The translations under genes were made by a program, and so were the position numbers. From positions 45,027,249 through 45,091,248 of the forward strand of contig OZ038423.1 of assembly GCA_964036155.1 (NCBI GenBank): a DNA stretch of 64,000 nucleotides. Reading direction: 5' to 3'. The DNA comes from Diploscapter coronatus. Taxonomy: Eukaryota > Nematoda > Chromadorea > Rhabditida > Rhabditidae. The stretch's first letter is position 1. Every line of letters begins with the position of its first letter. The notes beneath the pieces were generated by a model. That model saw nothing but the letters and a program-made list of their open reading frames with translations. It was not told where the DNA came from and searched no databases. Positions 47,799-59,980 of this stretch are shown piece by piece.

Positions 47799-48974
47799 TT
47801 AGACGGCGGTTTGGAGCACGTCGGTGTACTTCTTGATGCGCGAGGCGATCGACAGATCCACGTACTTGTCACCGATGGTCACCACCTGAAATTTTTGTTT
47901 AAAAAAATTGCAATATGCCTCATGGTTTTATTATTTTAGCATTATAATATTCTCTAACTTATGCTACTTATTCTTTTGGAAAAAAGCATGAAAGAATGGC
48001 GGTGAAAAGTAGTTGGCTAAATTTAAGCAGGATCTAATTTCGTTTACCAATCCTCCGACGATCGAGGGCTTGACAGCGTACGTGATCGTGAGCTTCTGAC
48101 CGGACTTGGTCAGTTTTCCGAGAGCCTCCGAAATTTGCTGCTGGTGGGAGTTGCTCAAGGATTCAGCTGAGGTGATCTGAAATTAAATAAATAATTTGAG
48201 TGATTTTTCAATACGTTAGCTTCAGAATTATTATTTTTACAAAAAAGTTTTTTAAATAAATACCTGAACGAACAGCTCTCCCCTGTGCGCCCTCATGATG
48301 GACTCGAAGGAGGAGACGACCGACTCCAGCTTGTTGAGGCGGCCGTTCTCCGCGAGGACTCCGAGGAAATTCACGGACTCTTTGGCCAATCCAAGTTTAG
48401 AGCCGATCGCATCAACCGCAGCCTTCTTTTTCACGGCCTTCAGGGTCGGATCGAGCACGAAGTCCTGGAAATTAAAGTCGTATTAAAAAACGGAACTAAT
48501 TCTACGGAAAGAGTATTTTTTAATCTTTCATGCTATAATTATTCAAAGATTGAATTAGTTTTGCAGAATAAAATAGATTTGACTAATCTTTCCGGTTTAA
48601 TATTCATGAACAATTATAGAAGGAATATTGTTTGCGTTTAAACTAAAAAGAATAAAATATCAACCTTGAACTTAGCATTGGACTGGTAGACGTCTCTGAC
48701 GTTCTTGAGGTCCTTTTCCACCTGGTCGAGTTTGTTGTTTCTGTGCGCGGCAGTGTACAGCGCCGACGCGTAGCGACCCTCGATGCCGTGAACCTGGAAA
48801 AGACTGTCTTAAAACTTTCATTAAATGATGTTTAAAATTTTATAAATAATCACTTTAAAACAAATAATTTTTGAAAATAAAAGAAAATCGAACCTGGATC
48901 GGCACTTTGACGACTTGACCCGCGTGGGAGATGGTGCTCACCGAGAAAGATCGCTTGATCAGGTGCGAGGCCAT
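47799..48974 (-). CDS. atp-3: Mitochondrial ATP synthase subunit O (OSCP)
   Basis: Exons 48974-48894, 48793-48665, 48464-48264, 48176-48048 and 47885-47799 encode 208 residues, the normal OSCP size. The N-terminus [19 protein letters not shown] is a basic, Ser-rich mitochondrial presequence. OSCP core motifs follow: [60 protein letters not shown] (broken by an intron) and the C-terminal [20 protein letters not shown] with [15 protein letters not shown] ties the F1 head to the peripheral stalk. A CCTTCAG acceptor lies three bases before the ATG. It is the first gene of a minus-strand run with UTP14 and rpb-6 and is divergent from rps-27. Confidence 0.97.
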
Positions 48975-49831
48975 CACCTGAAGGACACCCTTATACAAAT
49001 TTTGAGAAGACCTGCACAAAATTAGACGAATTTTTCTAATAAAAATGAGATTTCGAAGAGACAACAGACTTTATCAATTGTTGTCGACGTTTTGGACATT
49101 TCTAAAAGAAAAAGAAGACAACAAAGTCTGTTGTCGGAAGAAAAACGTCAAAAGAAAAATAAAATCCGAAAATCGGTCCCCCGACGCCCGTGAACGAAAG
49201 TGCGCCCATTTGCGAAAATCGATGCGCCACCGACAACTGACACTCGATTTTTACGGTAGTCACACTAGCCTAAATTTCTTTCTGGTCTATTTTAGTGTTC
49301 GTATCGATTTATTTGGAGTTTAATTGGGGTAATTAGCTTCTGGATAATTAAAGTTAATTATATCGACTTTATTGTGCACCATTCTTTCTGAATCTTAACT
49401 TTTCAAGTCTTCTAAAACTAGTCTTTTCTATTTTAGAAAATTCGATTTTTCCCTACGATAATTACTCCTAATTGGTCTTTAATTAGCATATTCTTGTGAG
49501 ATAATTATCCTAGAAACCAAATGTCTATCACTATAAACAAGAATTCTAAAGTATTTTGCTTTGCCTTCATTTGCTTGATTATCTGAAATATTGCACAACT
49601 TGTTTAGAACTCTAAAAATTAGCATAAATTTTTCTAAAATAACACCTTGAGAATATATTTTTTTCTCTAAAAAGGGATTTCGAAATATTTCATATTGTTG
49701 ATTCGTTGCAAAATTGCACAACCGCGTGTCCATAAAAAGTGCTTGTTTACGACTTTCGGGTTCATTTTCGCTAATTTTTGAAGCTTTTAGTGCGGTTCAA
49801 GACTCAAACAAGTGGACACTCAGCAGACACA
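48975..49831. promoter_or_regulatory. Divergent promoter region of atp-3 and rps-27
   Basis: 857 bp between two highly expressed gene types. Part of it (49165-49260) is unusually GC-rich for this window. A nested inverted repeat occupies 49060-49136. Exact start sites cannot be placed. Confidence 0.5.
49060..49136. repeat. Nested inverted repeat upstream of atp-3
   Basis: GACAACAGACTTT (49060-49072) is the reverse complement of AAAGTCTGTTGTC (49123-49135). Each arm is itself close to a palindrome: GACAACA paired with TGTTGTC within 49117-49135, and GACAACA with TTGTTGTC within 49060-49085. Confidence 0.6.
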
Positions 49832-50940
49832 ATGCCGCTCGCCGTCGATCTCCTGCATCCCGATCCCGAGAAGGAGAGACAGGTACTTTGCTATCGAATT
49901 ATCAAATACTTTTCCAAAAAATATTTAAGTACTTTTCATAGAAATGAGCTTTATTCATGGTTAGGATAGTAGAGGTTATTTTGAAAAGAAGAGACTGGCA
50001 CTTTCCTTTTAGAGACTGAAATTTGCTATTGTATAAAATCGTAGAAATTAGATTTTTTTAAATCTTAAGAAGGTAGGTGCTCGGCTTGTTTCATTTAACT
50101 TTTCAAAAAAGTTAAACCTGTGTAGCTTCAGACCTAGAGAGAACGATTGTCAGAAACTTTCTGCGATCTACTTCCGCTAATATTTTCTTAGCAGATTCCC
50201 CTTTCCAAACTAGTTAGCCAAATTTTCATCAATGCGACCTGGTATCATAACTATGACTTGGCTCGTGTGAGCTGTCCCTATAGTTCATTGTTGTCTGACA
50301 AAAAGGGTACCTATATATGTGTAGCTTTTGACTTTTTTAAGTCAAAAATAACTTTTTCCAAGAGTTATGTCTTATTTTCCAGAGACACAAGCTGAAACGC
50401 CTGGTGCAGCATCCTAACTCCTTCTTCATGGACGTCAAATGCCCCGGATGCTATAAGGTTAGAAGATTTTCAAAATTTCAAGTTTTCCTTCAAAATTTAT
50501 GAACTTCCATTATTTTTTATCTGACGCTATAGCTAATTTTCATTACAAAAATACTTTTTCAACGTATTACTTTGAAGAGGAATTAAAGCTTCTCAGAAAA
50601 AAATATGCTCTTTCAGATCACAACGGTGTTCTCGCACGCGACAGAGGTGGTGGTGTGCGTCGGCTGCAACACGGTTCTCTGCAGGCCCACGGGTGGCAAG
50701 GCCAAGCTCACTGGTAGGAAAAGTTCATGAAATATTTAACTCGAGGACAAAATTCTCCTAGTTTTTAATTTAGAAAGAGGTTCCTTTAAAGTTCATCCTT
50801 CCAAAAAAAGTTATAACTTTTACAGAAATTTTTCAAAGAGCTTGTAAAGATATGCATTTCTATTTTAGAAATAACTAGTCTTTCCTAGTTTTAAAATTTC
50901 ATTTTTAGACGGTTGCTCGTTCCGTAAGAAGCAGCACTAA
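49832..50940 (+). CDS. rps-27: 40S ribosomal protein S27 (eS27)
   Basis: Exons 49832-49882, 50383-50457, 50617-50713 and 50909-50940 encode 84 residues, the standard eS27 length. The sequence starts [17 protein letters not shown] and continues [20 protein letters not shown]. The C4 zinc finger is intact: CPGC and CVGC, with [14 protein letters not shown] and the end GCSFRKKQH. It is a small-subunit ribosomal protein bound near the 3' region of 18S rRNA. Intron 1 is about 500 bp, often the case for regulatory first introns of ribosomal genes. An AATAAA at 51030-51035 is the likely poly(A) signal. Confidence 0.98.
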
Positions 50941-53900
50941 GCGACTCGATCCGGCCCAAAACCACGCCTCTTTGTTTCGTCGTTACCGATCCCCGTTTTG
51001 TTTTTGTTTATTATTTCTGATTTTTGCCCAATAAATCAATAAATTGATTTATCTTTATCGATTTTCTGAGTTAATTTGCGAAAAGAACATTCTAAGACTA
51101 TCAAGCAAGCTATTTTAACAAAGAAATACAACGTGGCTAATGATCGCTAGCTTTCTGATTTATTTGAACAAGAAAATAGGCGACAAGTGCAGAATGATCA
51201 CTAAACTTGACAAAAATCTGAACTTTGTTGCTAATTACTGCAATCAGACTTGGCCGGACTGTTGAGCTTTTCTGACTTTGGTCAGACATAGTCAGAAAAC
51301 TAACAAAGAACAATTTATCGATTGCTATCTGTTAACATAGCTAATCTTCTCTTCGACTTCATTATTTCTATTTCATCGACATCGTCACTTTGTTAGTGTA
51401 ACATATTCTCGAGGTGTACGCGAACTATTCGGTACTGTGATAGTCAAAAAGTCGATACAATAGGGGGAATGCAGTAATAAAAATCACCAATGATAATATT
51501 ATCAACTTTTGAAGATTGATAAAACTCGTATTTTCTGCTAAAATTTTCAAACTCCCTAAAGACCTCTTGTATTTTTTACCCCCACTTCTGAAAAATAGCA
51601 AGGGAAAGGGTAAAAAGTACAAGAGGCCTCCCTAAAAATGTAGTAACTTGGAAAAACCACAACTTGTGAAATCATATGAGTAAAGAAGAAGCTTTTTCCG
51701 ATCGTTTACTACTATCTACTTGCCTTATTTGATAGTTCGTCAAGTCCAGACTTTAGAATACCCAAAAATACTGTAATTTCTCTGACCACTAATCCATCTT
51801 GACCTCGATTCTACATAGACAAAAATTCTAAAGTCAGAAAATTAAGGAATTTACCGAATATCGGACTCCCAATACTTGAATTTGAATCACCATTTGAGTA
51901 AATAAATCGAAGAAATTAACGATCCTGAATATTCGAACAATTTTTAGAAGGCGGAAGAAACGATGATGAGTCATTTTCAATGCATTTCACATGGCCAAGG
52001 GTTATTTACGTTAATCGCTTCTAAACTTTCATTTTCGCTTAGAAATTTGTCGAATTCCCAATGCTAATGCTAAATCAACTATTATTTTGAAAGGAGTTAA
52101 TTACTTAGAATTGCCCATATAAAATGCGGTTTTTGTTATATAAAATATTCATTTTAATTATTAAGCATTGCTAAAATACCGGCTAGATTTGTTTTTTAAT
52201 AATTGATTGCACGTCGAATTTCAGCAAGTTGCTTCGAAAATTGGCGTGTACTGTTTTTTGTTTTGGTGTTTGTCGCCGTCGGTCACGTTTCTCATTCATT
52301 CGATTCGATTGACGGCGACGGTGTTAGGGGCAAACCTGCTTCACTCGCTGCCAACCACTACGGCCTTCCCCCGGACCGTGCCAATTGCTTGTACGAAGTC
52401 AGACTTGTATCATGTTCAATTTCTCGTAGGAATCGTACGAGACTCGCCCCTATGCGGTTTCCATATTAACCTGAACTCCCTCAAACCCGTATCATCTTCA
52501 TTTCCTCATGCCAGACAAACTCTTATAACATTCCTAAATTGGTTTATTTTAGTTTACACATGATTTTTTCAACTCCACTCTTTACCAAAATACTCGAAAA
52601 TTACCGTTCAAAACTCGAATTTTTATAATGAAATAACACGATAGTTCTCGGAAACTTCTGGTTATTTTACACGCGCTTGAAGTAATCTATGGTGCTACGA
52701 ATGGAACTTTCGATTTTGCTGATAAATGGATCAGGAAATTTTGAACCTGGCTCCTTATTTTATCAAAATTACTTGGATTATTCATCTTTTGCGAGTTTGT
52801 TTAAGTTTTGAACGACCTTCCAAAAATTCCGACGTCGAAATCGAATAGTTCTGCAACAACTTGCCAGAACAATAGGGAGCAACGGTTCTTTCAACAACTG
52901 TTCGCCGCGAGTTCTTTGAAGGACGTAAACGGCGCTCAGTCGAGAATCTCACGCGCCCCATCCCCAACTAATAAATGGTTGGTCCTTATCGAGCCCCTAC
53001 TTGAATACTTGAATTTCTTCACCGAACTCCATTTCACATCAAATTTCCCCCGTCAAACTTTAGGTATTAAAACGAGTTTTTGCATTCAATAGAGGCGAGA
53101 ATTTTGTGGTTAGGTGATTTTTTGGTAGTCTCTTGATCATCATGGATTTTTCTGCAAATTAAACATATTTTTGGCATAGTCCCAGTATCAGTATTTCAAA
53201 ATCGTTTTTCTGCGAAGTAAAGAAAGGGTTCAATTCAATAATTCGTGATATCAAACTTTCGATAGTAAGAATGGTTGTGTCTGGAATCTTTTCCTGTCTC
53301 AAAATCACGCTATATTTTCCTACAAGGCCATTCCTTCCTTTCTTGTCAATGACTTCTTTTCTCAGTTGGGCCCATATCCGGTTTGCCATTGTATGAATGC
53401 GAAATCATGTCGCCGTCGGCTTGTATATTTGGCATATCATAGGTTTCGAGATTCTTCCCATTGATATAGATTTTATGCTTCATGCATCTTGTTAGGTTTA
53501 TTTTTTTTCTGTATTATGCTTACTTTATTCAGATATTCGATCTTTACTCTCATATATATATTTTTTTCCCAAAATAATAGACCAAAATTATTGATATCAA
53601 GGATAAGGAGTGTCCTTTACTTTCATTCTCCATCAATTCAGGTCAATCTGCACTTATCATTACATCATATTCATCATCTCCGTCTTTTTCTCTTTTCGTC
53701 TCGGTATTTATGACGTCCACAGGATCATTCTCGTTCGTCTTTTCTTCATCGACACTTATTTTCCTCTTCAACTGTTTTGCCAAGTAGAAGACGTGAGATA
53801 CTTGATTAGTGACATAGGTAATGTTATTTTTCTTTAATTTTGCATCATTTCAAAAAAATTCAACAATTTGCTCATTAAATTTTGGTAACACACACCTATG

Positions 53901-56500
53901 GTTACAAGGGCTGCGCGGAATATTCCGGAGAAACATTTTCTGTTCCTCTGCTCTACACGTTCCTTTTCTCTCTCTTTTCAGTTTTTTTTGCATTATTTTT
54001 GCATTGGCTGTAGGTACTTTATTACCAAACACCATTTCTTCCCTTTTTTCTTCTTATCCTACACTACTTCTGCTTTGGTAACAATGTACTCACTCGTGGT
54101 CACAAAATACTCATTGTAAATCTTTGATAACAATGCACTCATTTGTGGTAAAAAAGTACCTCAACCTTTTTTCAAACTTTTAAAACCCATAAAAACTAGA
54201 TGCTATCGTCTAGATCATATAAATTCTTCACAGGTCATCGAGTCGTTACGTCACACTATTTCCAAATCATATTTCCCATAACTCTCGTTCCATATAAAAT
54301 CGCGCGCTATTTTTCATAAATGTGGAAAAAAATGGGTATCGGTCGAATTTGGTCAACGCATTTCTCCTCTCGACGCAATCATATTTCACTCAAATGTCCA
54401 TTTTCAAAAGCGAGACAATTCCTTTCGTTTCTGTTATTCTTTTTTGCGAAATTGTCCCATGCATCGTTTCCCGAATTTGCCTACGTAAAATGGGCAGTTC
54501 AACAATCGAAATAGGTGTGGTTCAAATACATTTTCGGCAACCATTTCGAACGGTCCGCGAAGAATTAATTTAATGATTTAAATGCTAGCCCAACCCACAC
54601 CTTTTATGAGCTTTTTGGTTGGTTTTGTTTGAATTCGGGAAAGGTAGTTTTCCTATGGCAAATTTCGTGGCTTAAACAGATTTTCTAATAACACTGATGG
54701 GCTTTTGGTATTGATTTATTGGAATTCGGGAAAATCGATTATTCTTTTTTGACATTTTGACATCGGATGTTAAAGGTTGCTGTAGGAGTTTAATTTGTGT
54801 TTCTTTAATTGCAACAAACCCCTGACATTGACATCTCAAACCACTCCTTATTTAGCAATTTGACATCTCTCGCATCTGCCAGTCGACATTCAACTGTTTC
54901 AAGCCGTCCTCACGTATCTTGTATCGATGTGTTATTTTTCCTTCCGTTTTCGTCACTTCGACCAGAAATAGCATACCACTTTAAGAAACATCAGAGATAT
55001 GAAAATACGGGTGTTTTGGCCCAACCCAATATATCTTTAATTTCATCTTTTCTTTATATGCAGCTTTTCATAATATCTAGATCTTTCCAATTATTTTTTT
55101 TTTCGAAATCTTAAGGAAACTTTTATTTCAATTAATATGTTTCCTTAAATCACGTTCCCAAGATTCGCCTCTTTACAGAAACACAATTTGACTTATCTAC
55201 TTGGGGACCCTACTTAAACCTCGATAATTCTCCGATGAACTAGAAGAAAATCGTAAAAATCCGTGTCGATTTAATGAAAACTGACTCAGTCGGTGAAAAT
55301 GATGAGTAAAAATTCGTTGAAAACCAGAGGAAATTGAGTTATAATTTAGGTGAACTGCAAATTTCAAGTGTTATCGAGTAAAACACGGTCTTGTAGTTGA
55401 TCTTCATACTTTGAATTTTTTTTCTCCTTCTGCAAAAAATAGGGGTATCATTTCCTTGGGAAAATTTTCTGTGAAATAGTTGATTTTCTTCTCAAATTAG
55501 ACCCGTTCAAAACATTCCTCCAAATTAGTATAACACTAGCCGTTATTTCAACTTCATTGATTAATTCATTTCCCATTTTTTCAGTGTCAGACAATTCATT
55601 TTTTCTCGCTCGCTTCTTAGTTCTCTAAATTACCTGAACCAGACTTCTGTTTTTCTCGTCGTATCTTTCAATAACTCCTATGTCACTCGCTATCTGGAGA
55701 TCATTTTCAAATTTCGGATCGACTTTTGAAAACTGCATATTTTTATCGAATTATCGATATCGTGCACTTTCGAAAATTCGATCTATGAATTTTATGATAT
55801 CATAGATATTTGGCGGCTGTATTCTGAAGTATTGATGGCGGAAGTCGAATCTCATCAATTTTAACGTTTGTTTTCCATACTTGAGAATGTTTGCTAGCTA
55901 GTGGTTGAGGCGTCGGTCTGTTTTCTATAATTTGCCCTTTGTAGATGATATTGTCAATGGTGGGACAGGTTACAATTAGACTGGGGAACGAGAAGTTTCG
56001 GAAGCATCTAATATCATCGATTCGCTAATATTTTTCGCAATAATCTTGATGTTATAGATTCTTATTTGAGATTCACGGAAGTTTCTGAAACGTGAACAAT
56101 TTCTTTCTGCAACAAGAATACTTGATGTTAGATCTAAGAAAAGTACTGAAGCTACAATTTTTTTTTATAACTTACACTATCTCAATAGATCCATTCATCA
56201 TATACTTCGAAATTCTAATCAACCTATCGATTTATAACTTAGGTATTTACGCCTCGGCATAAGTATTCCCCTGTTATTCGATGTTTCGTCTCGCGTCGCG
56301 TATTTTTTTTTTTTTACATTTCTCTATTTTCCATCGTTCGGTTTTTGTTCGCTCCGCAAAAATAAGATTGATCCGAATTATTGTGCCGTTCTCTTTCGCA
56401 AATTGATAGTTGATGAAAACGGACAATAATGAATGAAACGTACGATCTCGATATTTCCCGTTCCAGTTATTAATTTGTAAAATTCTCAGAAAGATTTATG
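50941..56500. other. Gene-poor region with isolated open frames
   Basis: No gene is firmly supported. 52203-52560 contains two overlapping open frames, one starting like a signal peptide. 52782-53092 and 53159-53389 hold short frames without recognisable homology. Degenerate direct repeats lie at about 54076-54165. Pyrimidine-rich tracts are common between 53.5 and 54.1 kb. Confidence 0.4.
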
Positions 56501-59500
56501 ATGTTCAGGAATCTCAGAAGAATTGTTGGAATTGATCCAGTGCACCGGCAAACGCAGCCAAATTCAAGGCAACGTAGGCATTTTTTTGTTTTAAAAAATA
56601 AAAAATAGCCCAGTCTATCGTCGGTTCAATACAAGAAAAAATGATCTCAAATATCTTCATATAATTTAGGATAAAATATCAAGTCTATCGTCGAGTCCAT
56701 TTCTTTTTCTTCAATTATCCAAAGAAAATACTATTTTCAGACCTAGGCACAGACTTTCAGCTAGAATGAAAAATTATAGGGGAAGGGGCACGCAAATCAT
56801 AGATTTTTCCACAAAAAGTCGATACAAAGGAGGATGCGCAACATGATTTTGGAGAGAAATGTTGGCTTAAGGGGACCGCACAGGATATCTGGCTTAAGTG
56901 TTGCCTAGGTCTGATCGTTTCCCAAGAAAATAAGCTTGAAACAACCTAATCTATCGTTGATTCAACCAATTTAAAATCAAGGATTCCGCCCGAAGCGATG
57001 GAGACGCAGGGATCCATCCGACCACGACGACCCTCAGTGCTCATCGGTCAGAGGTCGATTGACGCTTACGCAGATGGCAAGGATCAGGGTCATTCTTTCA
57101 TATTTTTAAATTAGATTATCCAATAAGTCTTAAAATTAAAAAAAAAATATCATCCTCTAATTTTAATGATATTTTATTTTCTCTAACCAGAAATAGTTCG
57201 AGGAAAAGTTCCATGCTAATTTTAACTACCAATAACTTATTTAGTGATCCAATAAAGTTCCTAGAAAATGCGTAAGTATGTTTCATCAATTACTTGACTT
57301 CTACAGAAGGAGGTTAAAAAATCTGGGCGACCTTAAAATCTCTTGATGACCCAAAATTTGCAAAACAATAATGCGAACTATGCGTTCGACGAATTCGAAA
57401 TTTTGAACTTCGAAGTCTCTTGACTATTTATTTGGTCTCTGCTTTCATTTCATTTTCTGCATATTCAACTACACGTAGATTCCTAGGAAGATGAGAAGTT
57501 TCTTATAAAACAAGTTGCCGATTTAGATTCATTACGATCTCGGGGGTATGATTAGAGGAGATCAGGATATGATCTTCATACTATTTGTTGAATACCTCGA
57601 CAAAGGTTATCGCGATTTAGGCTAAATGTGTTAGAAAGATGTTGGATTTGGTTAAAATACAATTGCATTCAATAAGAGATAAATTCAAGTTTCCTGAAAA
57701 AGGTCGATGGTGAGAACTCACTTGATTGGGTCACACAACACAAATGGATCATAGTTGTTAGACCCTATTTTGCCCGTCGATTTCGCTTACGAACGCGCAC
57801 GCAACAGGAGGAGATTCGATTTTGACGGATCATTGACCATTTTCTTACGATCCAAGGGAAATCTTACCAGTAAAGCGACGATGACGCATCTCAATTGTGA
57901 AACTACTAGTCTTTTTTTACTCTTAGCTGAGAGTTAGCATTTGATTTCTCCTATAACTCTGCTATAGCGTCAATTTTTAGCATAGCAGATTTTCAACGAT
58001 CATGTCTTGACCTTCATCTTCCGATGCACATATCAGGTTTTAACGATATTTTTAGTGCATTCGTACTTTGGTATATTGAAATTTTAATTTGACGAATAGA
58101 AGAAGATTTTTAAAGATCACCAATATCTTCCGCAGTCATTTTTCTCTCAAGGGCTAAAGTTCGTTTACGAATCTCTAATCCCTTGAAATCCTATGCGAAA
58201 ATGCAATAAAATCTCGATCGGAAATTTTCTGGTTCAGGGAGGAAGTTTAGGATCGGCTCTATCTATGCTTTCTACGTCAGCATCTAAGGATTTCATATAT
58301 ATAAGGAAGGCTTAGAGGTCTATGCTACAGCATGGTAGAAATATCTGAGGGTATTAACTTACGCGTTTTCCCTGCGACTTTCCGCTAATCTTCCGTTACG
58401 CATTTTTTGCCTTCAATTGTTACTTCCAGCGACTACGTTTGGCGCCCACAGCGTGCGCAACGCGCTTTGAATATGTTGTATCGTATAATAGCCTCACTGG
58501 GGTCTTTTCTCTTCCCTACTAAAGTCTACCTCCTTTCTATAGTTGTTACCGTCGCCGAACAAAAATACAATAATAACAATATAATATAATTTTCGCGCTG
58601 AATAGCGATTTACTTTTTCAGCGCGCATTTTTCGTGTAACAAGTAAAAACTCCAATTGTAATGCATTAGGTTTGCAACGAGTTTGGAGCGCCCTGTGAGC
58701 GTTCAATATTCAATAGTTCGGAAGATTTCTTAAAATAAAAATTTCAATTTTTGAATAGTAACTTATCTAGTTCCTTTTTCATTTTTATGACTTGTTTTTC
58801 ATTCTGATTCGCTTATTTATGTTTAAATTGGTGGTAGTAAATTTAAGTGCTACTTTATTAATTCAATTACGTTCTTTCGACAGATCTATTTAAATTTTAT
58901 GATTTCAATTTTCTTTTCTGATCAGTTTATTTATGTTTACATCTGACGCGAATTTGTCCTTCTTCGCGCTTCTTTTACACATTAACCAGACCTAATTTGA
59001 TTTCGATTATTCTGCGATTTGAGGCGAAATTTTCCTCGAAACAACGAACAAAAGATTTAGATGTTTGTTGAGAATCTAATGGGCCTTGTCGGCTAATTAG
59101 CAGGAAGTGGGCGGGGTCTATACTGTCTAAATCCATTTTGAGAGGATCTTTGAATTGCAGCATTTTTGCAGGATATTTCAAGTTTTGGGTCTGGGACGAT
59201 TTACAGCAAAATTTGCGTGGATTTATCGCTAAAGTATAGAAAATCACCCCGAACTCCAAATTTTGGAGTAAAAGTCCTTATAATTAAGAGTTGTGTACTT
59301 TTGTTTTAAATATCAATATTAGTTTAGGATCATTCTGAAATCATAGATTTTCCCGAATGGTTTAGATAGTGCCATAAAGACCCGGATCTTTGCTATGCAA
59401 TGGGTTGGTGGTTCTTGCTCTCACCTCTCGCACTCTACTCTCCTATCTGAGTGACCCTCATACACAGTGGCCCACATTTAGTCAATGGACCCTAGCCTTT

Positions 59501-59980
59501 CCGCCTAAATAGGAATATCTTAGTCATCTTTCTTTGTCCATTCTTCGATATTAGGTTGGATTTACCTATACCATTAAGGCACTTTTCTTCCGGTTCAGAT
59601 CTGGTATTCCAGGTATCGCTTTCGCCCATTCCAAGTAACTCTTTGCATTCTATTAGGTCAGCTAGATCGTTTCACTTTCATTTCTTAGCTAGCTTTTGAT
59701 CATTCCCATAATTTTCCCTTGGCTACTTGATAAACTCGTTTCACTACATACAGAATTCTTCAATTTAGTGCACATTTTATTGCGCGTCTAGCGAAATTTT
59801 CAATGATCTTTGCTTTGAACGCAGAATATTGATATCGTCGTTCAGAAATACTTTCGTCTTTTATAGAATCTAGTACGAATCTCAGCCTGTAGTGAAAATA
59901 GAAGTTGATGCTTGAAATCCCCGGTCTGATCGGATAACTTCAACCGGCACATTTCCATCGACCCAGTCCAGGTCCTTCAA
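56501..59980. other. Upstream region of the patched-related gene; candidate exons and motif repeats
   Basis: Two GC-richer segments with plausible splice signals (56511-56571 and about 56976-57090) may be 5' exons of a plus-strand gene, but phase and family are unclear. Three copies of a motif like AGTCTATCGTCGRTTCAA occur at about 56612, 56682 and 56948. GC-rich promoter-like sequence lies at 58420-58470 and 59090-59120. Confidence 0.4.
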
